Positions 6,956 through 14,409 of a DNA stretch of 16,054 bases are shown here, in pieces. Every line of letters starts with the position of its first letter. Positions within the stretch are counted from its first letter, which is position 1. Under the pieces are notes generated by a model. The model made no database searches and was not told where the DNA came from. It saw only the letters and a program-made list of their open reading frames with translations. Source of the stretch: Quisquiliibacterium sp. (lineage in GTDB: Bacteria; Pseudomonadota; Gammaproteobacteria; Burkholderiales; Burkholderiaceae_E); contig JALRBB010000359.1 of NCBI GenBank assembly GCA_023257915.1, positions 1 through 16,054 on the forward strand, in the 5' to 3' direction. A program made the position numbers and the translations under genes.

Positions 6956-8596
6956 TCAGAGTGCCGCAGCCTCGAACACTCGGCCACCCTGGACCACGCC
7001 CCAGACCGGTACGTCCTTGAGCGTCCGAGGATCGACCTGCAGCGGGTCGGCTTCGAGCACCGCGAAATCGGCGCGCTTGCCGGTCTCGATCGAGCCGATC
7101 TCGCCGTCGAGCTTCAGCGTGTAGGCCGGACCGAGCGTAATTGCATGCAGAGCTTGCTCCGGCTCGATCCGTTCGAGTTCTCCGAGGGTGCGGCCCGAGG
7201 CGGTCAATCGGTTCACCGCGCACCAGGCGGTGAACAGCGGGTCGAGCGGAGTGACCGGCGCGTCCGAGTGGATCGCCAGCGGCACGCCGTGGGTCAGCGC
7301 GGTGCGGCAGGCGTTCATCCGTTCGGCGCGCTCCGGGCCGACCGTGGTCGCATAGTGCTGGTCGCCCCAGTAAAAGTGGTGGTTGGCAAACAGGTTCACG
7401 CACAGGCCCAGCGCCCGGATGCGGCGGTATTGGGCGGTATCGGCCAGCTGGCAGTGCTGCAGCGTGAACCGGTGGTCGCGTGCTGGGTGACGCGCCAGCG
7501 CGTGTTCCATGCAATCGAGTGCCATTTCGGTGGCCTCGTCGCCGTTGGTGTGGGTGTGGATCTGCAGACCGGCCGCAAGGGCGAGTTCGTAGGCCTGACG
7601 AATCTGTTCCGGTGCGGTATACCAAAGGCCGTTCGCGGCACCGTTGTAATAGCCGGGTGCGCGCAGTCGAGCCGAAAAGCCCTGGATCGAACCGTCGGCG
7701 ACGATCTTGATCCTGCCCAGCCGCAGCCGGTCGGTGCTGGCCGCCTGAAGCTTCACAGAGCGTTCGATCGTGTCGGGCACCGGATGGGCCAGCAGCCGGA
7801 GCAGCGGCACGATCCGGGTCGGGAACTGATCGTCGCCGGTCACCGACAGCATCATCGGCAGCGCCGATTCGGGCAGCGGGCTGGCCAGGTCAGTGGCGGT
7901 GGTCACGCCCTTGCGCACGCAAAGCTTGGCAAATGCGCGCAGACCTTGTTCATCGCCCGCCATGATCATGCGGTCGAAGCCGGCACGGTTGCCGACCGGT
8001 GTCATCGCCTCCGGCCCCTTCAGCTCGCCGGTCGGAAGACCGTCGGTGCCGAGCAGGATACCGGGGTGCTCAATGCCCGGGCGCAGCCAGTCGGCGAGCT
8101 TGAGCGCCGCGCTATTGACATTCAGGATGTGCAGACTTGCATGCGCGATCGTGATTGGCCGGGTCTGCGACACCCGGTCCAGGTCTTGTCGCGTGCAGCG
8201 CCGGCTGCCGAAATAGATCGGATCGAAACCCCAGCCGACCAGCGGCTGCGCCGGATCGGTCAGCAGGGGTTCTTGCTGCTGCAGGCGCTCGATGACCGCG
8301 TCAATCGAGCGCGCACCGGGCCAGAGCTTGCCGTTCGGGTCCATCCGGTCGTGATAACCGACATAGACGAAGCGCCACAAGGTGCCTTCCATGATGTGGC
8401 TGTGTCCCTCGACGAAGCCGGGCATCAGCACCTTGTCGGCGAAGCGCCGGTCCAGCGTGTGCGCGCCCCAGCCGCCGAGTTCGTCGAGCGTGCCGGCGCC
8501 CAGCCCCAGGCCGGCGCGCACCGCGACAGGGGTTGCGCGCGGGCGTGACGGATTCATCGTCAGAATGCTGCGGGCTTCGTAGATCGTGATCGGCAT
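6956..8596 (-). CDS. YtcJ-like metal-dependent amidohydrolase (Amidohydro_3 family)
   Basis: This 546-aa enzyme is of the amidohydrolase superfamily, with a small N/C-terminal beta-sandwich and a central TIM barrel. The metal-binding HxH is in GHSHIMEG (His65, His67). Further active-site positions are Lys297 and Asp301 in KIVADGSIQG, His347/His349 and Asp353 in HTHTNGDEA, His381 in LQHCQ, and Asp445 in HSDAPV. C-terminal GSIETGKRADFAVLEADP rebuilds the sandwich domain. Relatives include YtcJ and N-substituted formamide deformylase; the substrate is most likely an amide or other C-N bonded compound but is unknown. I chose ATG 8596 because the domain begins at once (MPITIYEARSILTMN). The frame runs 21 codons further upstream without conservation. 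It forms an operon with the following COG0523 GTPase and is divergent from the flavoprotein gene. Confidence 0.88.
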   Translation of the reverse strand: MPITIYEARSILTMNPSRPRATPVAVRAGLGLGAGTLDELGGWGAHTLDRRFADKVLMPGFVEGHSHIMEGTLWRFVYVGYHDRMDPNGKLWPGARSIDAVIERLQQQEPLLTDPAQPLVGWGFDPIYFGSRRCTRQDLDRVSQTRPITIAHASLHILNVNSAALKLADWLRPGIEHPGILLGTDGLPTGELKGPEAMTPVGNRAGFDRMIMAGDEQGLRAFAKLCVRKGVTTATDLASPLPESALPMMLSVTGDDQFPTRIVPLLRLLAHPVPDTIERSVKLQAASTDRLRLGRIKIVADGSIQGFSARLRAPGYYNGAANGLWYTAPEQIRQAYELALAAGLQIHTHTNGDEATEMALDCMEHALARHPARDHRFTLQHCQLADTAQYRRIRALGLCVNLFANHHFYWGDQHYATTVGPERAERMNACRTALTHGVPLAIHSDAPVTPLDPLFTAWCAVNRLTASGRTLGELERIEPEQALHAITLGPAYTLKLDGEIGSIETGKRADFAVLEADPLQVDPRTLKDVPVWGVVQGGRVFEAAAL

Positions 8597-8767
8597 CGGT
8601 GGGTTCCAGGTCAATCGTTGATCGTACCGCGCGCCCGTGCTCGGTGGAATGCCGCGCAAATGCGCCTGGCCCGATTCCGGAACGCGGCAGGGTCTGGCTG
8701 AAGATGTCCGATCCGCGAGGGCCTTGCGCTAGACTGCGCCGATACGGTTTCATCCAAGGACTGCGCG

Positions 8768-10528
8768 ATGCAACAGGAACGCTACGAATACGATGTACTG
8801 GTGGTCGGTACCGGTGCGTCTGGCATGTCGGCCGCGATCACCGCCGCCGCTCAGGGCCTGAAGGTACTGGTGGTCGAAAAACAGCCCATGTTTGGCGGCA
8901 CCACCGCCCGCTCGGGTGGCTGGCTCTGGATTCCGGGCACCAGCCTGGCTAGCGCGCAGGGCATTCACGAGCCGGCCGGTGCCGCGCGCACCTACCTGCA
9001 GCACGAGACCACCACCCATTTCGATCCGGCCCGAGTCGATGCATTTCTGGAAAACGGACCGAAGGCGATCGACTTCTTCACTTCGAAAACCTGCGTGCAG
9101 TTCGACATGCCGCCGGTGTTCCCCGACTATCACGCGGAGGCACCTGGCGGTCAGCAGGGAGGTCGCTCGATGGTCACGCGACCATTCGACGGGCGGGAGC
9201 TCGGCGAGCGTGTTCGTCATCTGGCGCCGCCTCTGCCTGAACTGACGGTGTTCGGCATGATGCTGGGCTCAGGCAAGGAAATCTGGCACTTCATGCGTGC
9301 GTTTCGCTCGCTCGAATCCTTTGTGTTCGTGATGCGCCGGCTTGGTAAGCATTTCATCGACGTGCTGCGCCACGGCCGTGGCATGACGCTGACCAACGGC
9401 AATGCGCTGGCTGGCCGGCTCGCAAAGGCGGCGATGGACCTGGGCGTGCCGGTCTGGCTTGCGTCGCCGGTGCGCGAGTTGCTCAGCGAAAATGGCCGGA
9501 TCACCGGCGCGATCGTCGAACACGAGGGGCGCCGTGTGCAGATCACCGCGGCGCGCGGCGTGGTGCTCGCCTGCGGCGGGTTTCCGCATGACATTGAGCG
9601 CCGCAAGCAATTGTTTGCGCATGCGCCAACCGGGACAGAGCACTTCACACCGTCGCCGTCCTCGAACACTGGCGACGGGCTGCGCCTGGCTGAATCGGTC
9701 GGCGGCTGGGTCGACCCCACCATTCCGAACGCGGCTGCCTGGGTGCCCACGTCGGTGACGGTCCGCAAGGACGGTTCGCAGGGTGTGATGCCGCATTTCA
9801 TCGACCGCGCCAAACCCGGCGTGATCGCGGTCAATCGGGACGGCCGGCGCTTCACGAACGAAGGCAATTCCTATCATGACTTCGTGCAGGATCTGGTCGC
9901 CGACAGTCAGGGTCAGCCGGATGTGTTCGCATGGCTGCTTTGCGATCACCGCACGCTGCGCCGCTATGGCCTGGGTTGCGTCGCGTCATTTCCGATGCCG
10001 ATCGGCCGTCACCTGCGCAGCGGCTACCTGAAGCGCGGCGCCAGCCTGGAGGAACTCGCGGTGAACATCGGCGTCGACGCAGTGGTGTTGCGCGAGACCG
10101 TCGAACAGTTCAATCGCGGCGCGCGCGACGGCCTGGATCCTGCGTTCGGCAAGGGCTCAAAGGCCTACAACCGGTATCAGGGTGACGCGCAGCAGGTGCC
10201 CAACCCATGCGTCGGTCCGCTTGAGCAGGGTCCGTTCTATGCGATCCGGCTGGTTGTCGGCGATATCGGCACCTTTGCCGGCCTGAGCACCGATGCCCAG
10301 ACCCGGGTGCTCGATCGCAGTGGCCGACCGATTGCCGGACTGTATGCGGTCGGCAACGATGCGGCCAGCGTGATGGGCGGCAACTATCCGGGAGCCGGTA
10401 TCACGCTGGGTCCGGCATTGACCTTCGGTTACGTGGCCGGGATGACGCTGGCTGCCGCCGGCGCGGCGCATGAGGGCGCTGTGCCGGCTCAACCCGCGGC
10501 CAGCCAGATCGAGAAGGCCGCTGCCTGA
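8768..10528 (+). CDS. FAD-dependent oxidoreductase, KstD/fumarate-reductase flavoprotein family
   Basis: This 586-aa flavoprotein has an N-terminal Rossmann FAD motif VVGTGASGMSAA (GxGxxG at 14-19) and the ribose-binding Glu37 in VVEKQP. FGGTTARSGG (42-51) is the FAD_binding_2 loop. The C-terminal FAD segment reads GLYAVGNDAASVMGG then NYPGAGITLGPALTFGYVAG (Tyr540 in NYPGAG). That segment closely resembles 3-ketosteroid dehydrogenases, where the equivalent Tyr acts in catalysis. A capping domain lies between about 270 and 450. It probably dehydrogenates a C-C bond next to a carbonyl. No other steroid gene is visible, so a steroid substrate is not claimed. It has no signal peptide or haem motif. 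AAGGA at 8756-8760 is 7 bp before ATG 8768. The gene is divergent from the amidohydrolase (171-bp gap) and convergent with the M81 peptidase. Confidence 0.88.
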   Translation: MQQERYEYDVLVVGTGASGMSAAITAAAQGLKVLVVEKQPMFGGTTARSGGWLWIPGTSLASAQGIHEPAGAARTYLQHETTTHFDPARVDAFLENGPKAIDFFTSKTCVQFDMPPVFPDYHAEAPGGQQGGRSMVTRPFDGRELGERVRHLAPPLPELTVFGMMLGSGKEIWHFMRAFRSLESFVFVMRRLGKHFIDVLRHGRGMTLTNGNALAGRLAKAAMDLGVPVWLASPVRELLSENGRITGAIVEHEGRRVQITAARGVVLACGGFPHDIERRKQLFAHAPTGTEHFTPSPSSNTGDGLRLAESVGGWVDPTIPNAAAWVPTSVTVRKDGSQGVMPHFIDRAKPGVIAVNRDGRRFTNEGNSYHDFVQDLVADSQGQPDVFAWLLCDHRTLRRYGLGCVASFPMPIGRHLRSGYLKRGASLEELAVNIGVDAVVLRETVEQFNRGARDGLDPAFGKGSKAYNRYQGDAQQVPNPCVGPLEQGPFYAIRLVVGDIGTFAGLSTDAQTRVLDRSGRPIAGLYAVGNDAASVMGGNYPGAGITLGPALTFGYVAGMTLAAAGAAHEGAVPAQPAASQIEKAAA

Positions 10529-10538
10529 CAGGGTGTCG

Positions 10539-10554
10539 GCGGGCGTCGGCCCGC
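10539..10554. terminator. Short GC hairpin after the flavoprotein gene
   Basis: A perfect 6-bp stem, GCGGGC (10539-10544) and GCCCGC (10549-10554), with a GTCG loop lies 10 bp after the stop, between convergent genes. It has no T-run, so it is only a possible terminator. Confidence 0.3.
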
Positions 10555-10582
10555 TGCCAGTCGGGCGTCGGGATCCAATCCG

Positions 10583-10618
10583 GCGCCCGGATCGGATCGA
10601 GCGCCCGGATCGGGCCGA
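10583..10618. repeat. Two-copy 18-bp imperfect tandem repeat
   Basis: Copies 10583-10600 and 10601-10618 both begin GCGCCCGGATCGG and match at 16 of 18 positions. They sit in the 94-bp gap between two convergent genes. They may be simple slippage; no coding or known regulatory role is seen. Confidence 0.6.
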
Positions 10619-10622
10619 TGGC

Positions 10623-12095
10623 TCAGATCGGATCTAGCGGATAGATCGGCCGACGCACCTTGTCGAACTGCAGCGTCGAGTAATCCGAGGTGCACACGCC
10701 TTCGCCGGCGCATTCGACGATCTGTCGAGCGATCGGCCCCATGCCGGCACGCCAGTGCACCCGGCTCTTTAGCATCAGGTAGCGTTTTTTCGTCGGATCG
10801 ATGCCCTGCGAGTAGAAGCACTCCAGGTCGTTGGGTTCCTGCTGGCGCGAGATCACGAGGATCTGCACCTTGCCGGTATCGAGCACCGCCGTCGGTCCCA
10901 TATCCATCAGCACGCCGCGTGACATCGGGCCGCGATTGCGAAAGCGTCCGTCGGTGATGTTGCGCACCGTGCCGCTGACCGTCAGCGGTTTGCCTTTCAG
11001 TCCGATCGAGGGCATGTCGAGCTTGCCGCCGAGCGACAGCGTTACATTCGCGCCGATGCCGGCCTCGGACATCTGCGTGACCGCCTGCGGGTCGTAGATC
11101 GCGAACGCGGCGACATCGTCCAGCCCGGCCTTCAGGATGCCATCGAGCACTGCGGTCGTGTCCATCGTGCCGCCGGACGCGGCGTTATCGTAGTGATCCA
11201 GCAGCACGATCGGGCCGCTACCGAGCTTTTGCGCGCGAGCCAGCGAGTCAGCCAGCGGCTCGATGCGATAGACGAACGCGGCGCGCTGGGTCCAGGCCAT
11301 CTCGAGCAACTCGTCGCACCAGCGCCTGGCCAGCGCGGGATCGTTGTCGGTGACCACGACCGCCGACAGGCCGGCGTTGACGATGTCCGCATGCGGAAAA
11401 CCGACGAATACGCTGGCGCACAGCGCGCCCTGGCGCTCCATCTGAATCGCACGGTCCTGGATCTCGCGATTCGGTGAATCCAGGCTCGACTGGCGCATCA
11501 CGTGCGGCAGCATCGGTCGCTGACCCCAGGCCAGGCTCGGCTGGCCGCGGCCCGACAGCAGCTCAAAGATCGGCCGGCCGGCGCGCATGCCGGTCTCGAA
11601 CACATCGACATGCGGATAGGTCTGGTAGCCGGCGATCACGGTCGCCTGGCGTGCGATCGCCGGATACAGGTTGGTGTGCATGTCCAGTGCGACACCGATC
11701 GGCAGATCGGGCGCGATCCGGCGGATACGCGTCAGCAGTTCGCCTTCGCCGTCCTCCAGGCTCTCGGTGACCATCGCACCGTGCAGATCGAGCAGGACCG
11801 CATCGCAGCCGCGCCGCACCGCGCTGCAGATCCGGTCGGCCATGTACTCGAAGGCCGCATCTTCGACCGGACCGCTGGGCCAGGCTTCGGCGGCGATCGG
11901 CGTGTCGATCTCGACCCCGGCGCGCTCGGCGAGCTCCAGGAAGGCTCCGATCGCCGAACCGGTGCCCTTGTAGGTGTCGCGCACCGCTTGACCTTCGGGT
12001 GGCGACGCCATCGCGCGGGCAAAGCGTGCAAGCGGTGTGGGAACCGGCGAAAAGGTATTGGTTTCGTGCTTCATCTGCGCGATGACGACTTTCAT
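10623..12095 (-). CDS. M81 family metallopeptidase, MlrC (microcystinase C)-like
   Basis: This 490-aa protein has the MlrC N-terminal (DUF1485) and C-terminal (MlrC_C) domains. The start MKVVIAQMKHETNTFSP is diagnostic, with HETNTFS at 10-16. Probable zinc ligands are Asp138 and His140 (ALDMHTN) and His162 (TYPHVD); the spacing agrees with what I recall for MlrC. DLHGAMV at 103-109 is also conserved. MlrC itself cleaves linearised microcystin peptides, but most family members sit in ordinary catabolic loci and probably hydrolyse small amides or modified amino acids. I chose ATG 12095 for the AGGAG 7 bp upstream and because the family N-terminus starts there; the open frame runs 16 codons further. 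It is divergent from the PDZ protein gene (129-bp gap) and convergent with the flavoprotein gene. No mlrA, mlrB or mlrD is present. Confidence 0.92.
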   Translation of the reverse strand: MKVVIAQMKHETNTFSPVPTPLARFARAMASPPEGQAVRDTYKGTGSAIGAFLELAERAGVEIDTPIAAEAWPSGPVEDAAFEYMADRICSAVRRGCDAVLLDLHGAMVTESLEDGEGELLTRIRRIAPDLPIGVALDMHTNLYPAIARQATVIAGYQTYPHVDVFETGMRAGRPIFELLSGRGQPSLAWGQRPMLPHVMRQSSLDSPNREIQDRAIQMERQGALCASVFVGFPHADIVNAGLSAVVVTDNDPALARRWCDELLEMAWTQRAAFVYRIEPLADSLARAQKLGSGPIVLLDHYDNAASGGTMDTTAVLDGILKAGLDDVAAFAIYDPQAVTQMSEAGIGANVTLSLGGKLDMPSIGLKGKPLTVSGTVRNITDGRFRNRGPMSRGVLMDMGPTAVLDTGKVQILVISRQQEPNDLECFYSQGIDPTKKRYLMLKSRVHWRAGMGPIARQIVECAGEGVCTSDYSTLQFDKVRRPIYPLDPI

Positions 12096-12224
12096 CGGGG
12101 CGCTCCTGTGGCGTGTCATGTCGATCCGGTCTTGGCGATGCAATTGCCCGGGATGGCCTACACTGATGCCGGTCCGGCTTTGCCTGCCGGTCGCTAGATT
12201 GCCAGCTACCCAGAAGATTGTCCG

Positions 12225-13196
12225 ATGTCAGATTCCGAAGACTGGTCTTTTCCCGCCGACATGCGCCCCGAGCAGGCGCATCTGGATTTCGACCTTGCCG
12301 CCAGACTGGACGCCTTGGTGCTGCTACGCGCCGAGGTACCCGAAGATGCGTTTACCGCGCAGACGCTGGGCACCGAGCGTGGCGGCAACGGTGTCGTCAT
12401 CGACGAGGGGCTGGTGCTGACCATCGGCTATCTGATCACCGAGGCGCAGACCGTCTGGCTGACCACACAGCGTGGTGCGGCGGTGCAGGGTTTTGCGCTG
12501 GCCTACGACCAGGCCACCGGCTTCGGGCTGGTGCGCGCGCTGGGCCGGCTCGATGCGACGCCGATGCCGCGTGGGCGTGCAGCCGATGTTGGCATTGGCG
12601 ACCGGGTGTTCATGCTGTCGCATGGTGGCAGCCGGCATGCGCTCAAGACCCGGCTCAGAGACCGTCGGGTGTTCGCCGGCTACTGGGAATATCTGCTTGA
12701 GCAGGCGATGTTCACGTCGCCCGCGCATCCGGAGTGGAGCGGTGCGGCCTTGGTGTCCGAGCGTGGCGAACTGATCGGTATCGGCTCCTTGCTGGTGCAG
12801 GAGATGGTCGATGGCCGCACCGAGCAGGGCAACATGATCGTGCCGATTGATCTGCTCGAACCGATCCTTCAAAGTCTGCTCACCACCGGTACCTCGGGCC
12901 TGCCGCCGCGTCCTTGGCTAGGCCTGTACGCCGGGGAATCCGACGGCAATCTGGTGGTCGGTGGCGTTGCCGACAACGGTCCGGCGGATCGGGCCGGCGT
13001 GCAGCAGGGCGACCTGGTGCTCGAGGTGGCTGGCCGGCGGGTCGGTACGCTGGCCGAGATGCTGCGTGCGGTCTGGGCGCAGGGGGCGGCCGGTGTGACG
13101 ATCCCGGTGATGGTCGGGCGCGAGGGCGATCTGCTGCGTCTGCAGATCGAATCGGTCGATCGCAGTGTATTGCTGAGCCGGCCTTCCATGCACTGA
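12225..13196 (+). CDS. HtrA-like trypsin-fold protein with PDZ domain, probable pseudoprotease
   Basis: This 323-aa protein is built like DegS/HtrA: a trypsin-fold region (about 30-215) and a C-terminal PDZ domain (about 228-312, with PRPWLGLY, GPADRAGVQQGDLVLEVAG and GRRV). The catalytic triad is broken. The strand that normally ends in TNAHV reads TIGYLI, so Tyr69 replaces His. The TDLA segment reads TGFG, so Gly99 replaces Asp. Ser172 in WSGAAL aligns with the GNSGGA serine but has lost its glycine context. There is no signal peptide or transmembrane anchor, so it is probably cytoplasmic, unlike DegP/DegS. GNMIVPIDLLEPIL matches the HtrA strand before the PDZ domain. It may be a binding scaffold rather than a protease. 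The ribosome site is weak (AGAAG). It lies 66 bp upstream of the enolase-superfamily gene, on the same strand. Confidence 0.83.
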   Translation: MSDSEDWSFPADMRPEQAHLDFDLAARLDALVLLRAEVPEDAFTAQTLGTERGGNGVVIDEGLVLTIGYLITEAQTVWLTTQRGAAVQGFALAYDQATGFGLVRALGRLDATPMPRGRAADVGIGDRVFMLSHGGSRHALKTRLRDRRVFAGYWEYLLEQAMFTSPAHPEWSGAALVSERGELIGIGSLLVQEMVDGRTEQGNMIVPIDLLEPILQSLLTTGTSGLPPRPWLGLYAGESDGNLVVGGVADNGPADRAGVQQGDLVLEVAGRRVGTLAEMLRAVWAQGAAGVTIPVMVGREGDLLRLQIESVDRSVLLSRPSMH

Positions 13197-13221
13197 GCGC
13201 GGGAGCGCACGCGCGGTCACA

Positions 13222-13252
13222 CATCTGTTTCAATGGTGCCTGACACCAGATG
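13222..13252. repeat. Overlapping inverted repeats upstream of the enolase-superfamily gene
   Basis: Two perfect inverted repeats share bases. The inner one is TGGTG (13234-13238) and CACCA (13244-13248) around CCTGA. The outer one is CATCTG (13222-13227) and CAGATG (13247-13252). They end 10 bp before the ATG and touch the ribosome-binding region. They could be an operator, for example for a GntR/FadR-type regulator that favours TGGT-ACCA half-sites, or alternative RNA hairpins. No direct evidence decides between these. Confidence 0.45.
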
Positions 13253-13262
13253 GGATGAAACG

Positions 13263-14348
13263 ATGAAGATCACCGCAGTGAGCGCGATTCCGTTGCAAAT
13301 CCCGTTCGAGGACGGCGGCTCAGGCAACGGGCTGATGCCCTCGCGCTGGGACAAGCTCGATATGGTCCTGGTGCGCATCGACACCGATGCCGGACTCACT
13401 GGCTGGGGCGAGGCATTCGGCTACTTCTGCCGTAACGCAGTGGTCGCGCAGGTACGAGATCTGGTCGCCCCGGCGCTCGTCGGGCGCGAACTGATCGATC
13501 CGGCCACGCTGAACGACGACCTGCAAAGACGCTTCGCGCTGTTCGGCCGCTACGGGATCACGATCTTCGCGTTGTCCGGCGCCGACATCGCGCTCTGGGA
13601 TCTGAAGGCCAAGGCCGAGGGCGTCGACCTGGCCACACTACTGGCCGGCAAGCGCGTCCGTGAGCAGATCGACGCCTATGCAAGTCTGGTGCGCTATGCC
13701 GATTCAGCGCTGGTCGAGAAGTTTTCGGCCAAGGCCTGCACCGAGGGCTATGGCTGCCTGAAGCTTCATGAAATCACGATGCCAGAGATCCGCGCCTCGC
13801 GACGCGCGATCGATCCAGCCATGCAGCTGACCATCGATGTGAACTGCTGCTGGAGCGAGGAATTCGCCACCAGCGTTCTGCCCGAGTTGCGCGAGCTCGA
13901 CACGCTGTGGCTCGAAGAGCCGGTCTTCCCGCCCGAGGACTGGGAGGCGCTGCGCCGACTGGGTCAGCATGGCGTTGCGATCTCGGCCGGCGAGAACGCC
14001 TGCACCGCGATCGAATTTGCGCGTTTGATGCCGGCGGTCAGGTATGCGCAGCCCAGCGTCACGAAAGTGGGGGGCGTAACCGAGTTCATGCGGGTGGCGG
14101 CGCTGGCGCGCGAGCGCGGCGCGACGCTGATGCCGCACTCGCCGTATTTCGGCCCTGGCTATTACGCCACCTTGCAGTTGGCGGCCGCGACCGAAACCGT
14201 CGGCCTGTTCGAGCATCTGTACATCGAGCCTGCGGCGTTCGCGGGCGGTGAGGTGTTGTTGCCCGAGGGTGGCAAGCTGCGGATCCCGGATCGTCCGGGC
14301 ATTGGTTTCGAGCCTGATCTCGCGGTGCTCGAGAAGTACGCGGTCTGA
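13263..14348 (+). CDS. Enolase-superfamily enzyme, mandelate racemase/muconate lactonizing type
   Basis: This 361-aa protein has an N-terminal capping domain (1-120, GLTGWGEAFGYF) and a TIM barrel. Metal ligands of the superfamily are present: Asp192 (IDVNCCW), Glu218/Glu219 (WLEEPV) and Glu244 (SAGENA). Two catalytic positions differ from the classical subgroup. The KxK motif reads K167-L-H169. The QPD position, whose Asp pairs with a His in mandelate racemase, reads QPS (Ser265), although His292 (MPHSPYF) is kept. Members abstract an alpha proton from a carboxylate to racemise, dehydrate or cycloisomerise it. An acid-sugar dehydratase role fits the lactonase-like and SDR neighbours but is inferred. 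ATG 13263 precedes the canonical MKITAVSAIPL start; GGGAT lies just upstream. The next gene begins 61 bp downstream. Confidence 0.9.
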   Translation: MKITAVSAIPLQIPFEDGGSGNGLMPSRWDKLDMVLVRIDTDAGLTGWGEAFGYFCRNAVVAQVRDLVAPALVGRELIDPATLNDDLQRRFALFGRYGITIFALSGADIALWDLKAKAEGVDLATLLAGKRVREQIDAYASLVRYADSALVEKFSAKACTEGYGCLKLHEITMPEIRASRRAIDPAMQLTIDVNCCWSEEFATSVLPELRELDTLWLEEPVFPPEDWEALRRLGQHGVAISAGENACTAIEFARLMPAVRYAQPSVTKVGGVTEFMRVAALARERGATLMPHSPYFGPGYYATLQLAAATETVGLFEHLYIEPAAFAGGEVLLPEGGKLRIPDRPGIGFEPDLAVLEKYAV

Positions 14349-14409
14349 GCCGCCGGGTCGGGCGGCAGACGAACCGCATGCATCCACGAATCCTGAGCAG
14401 AAAGTAGCG

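Noticed and set aside
6881..8548. 555-codon plus-strand open frame opposite the amidohydrolase
   Set aside because: It lies antisense to a gene with complete amidohydrolase motifs and its translation has no recognisable domain and a biased composition.
8730..8735. TAGACT as a -10 element upstream of the flavoprotein gene
   Set aside because: Position relative to the ATG is reasonable, but nothing resembling a -35 lies 16-19 bp upstream, so a promoter is not claimed.
12159..12164. TACACT as a -10 element upstream of the HtrA-like gene
   Set aside because: The nearest -35-like TTGGCG is 21 bp away, too far for a normal sigma-70 promoter.
13263..14348. Assignment as muconate cycloisomerase (catB/tcbD) paired with the intradiol dioxygenase
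   Set aside because: The KxK lysine pair required in that family is not conserved (K-L-H), and the gene lies about 12 kb from the dioxygenase in a different gene set.
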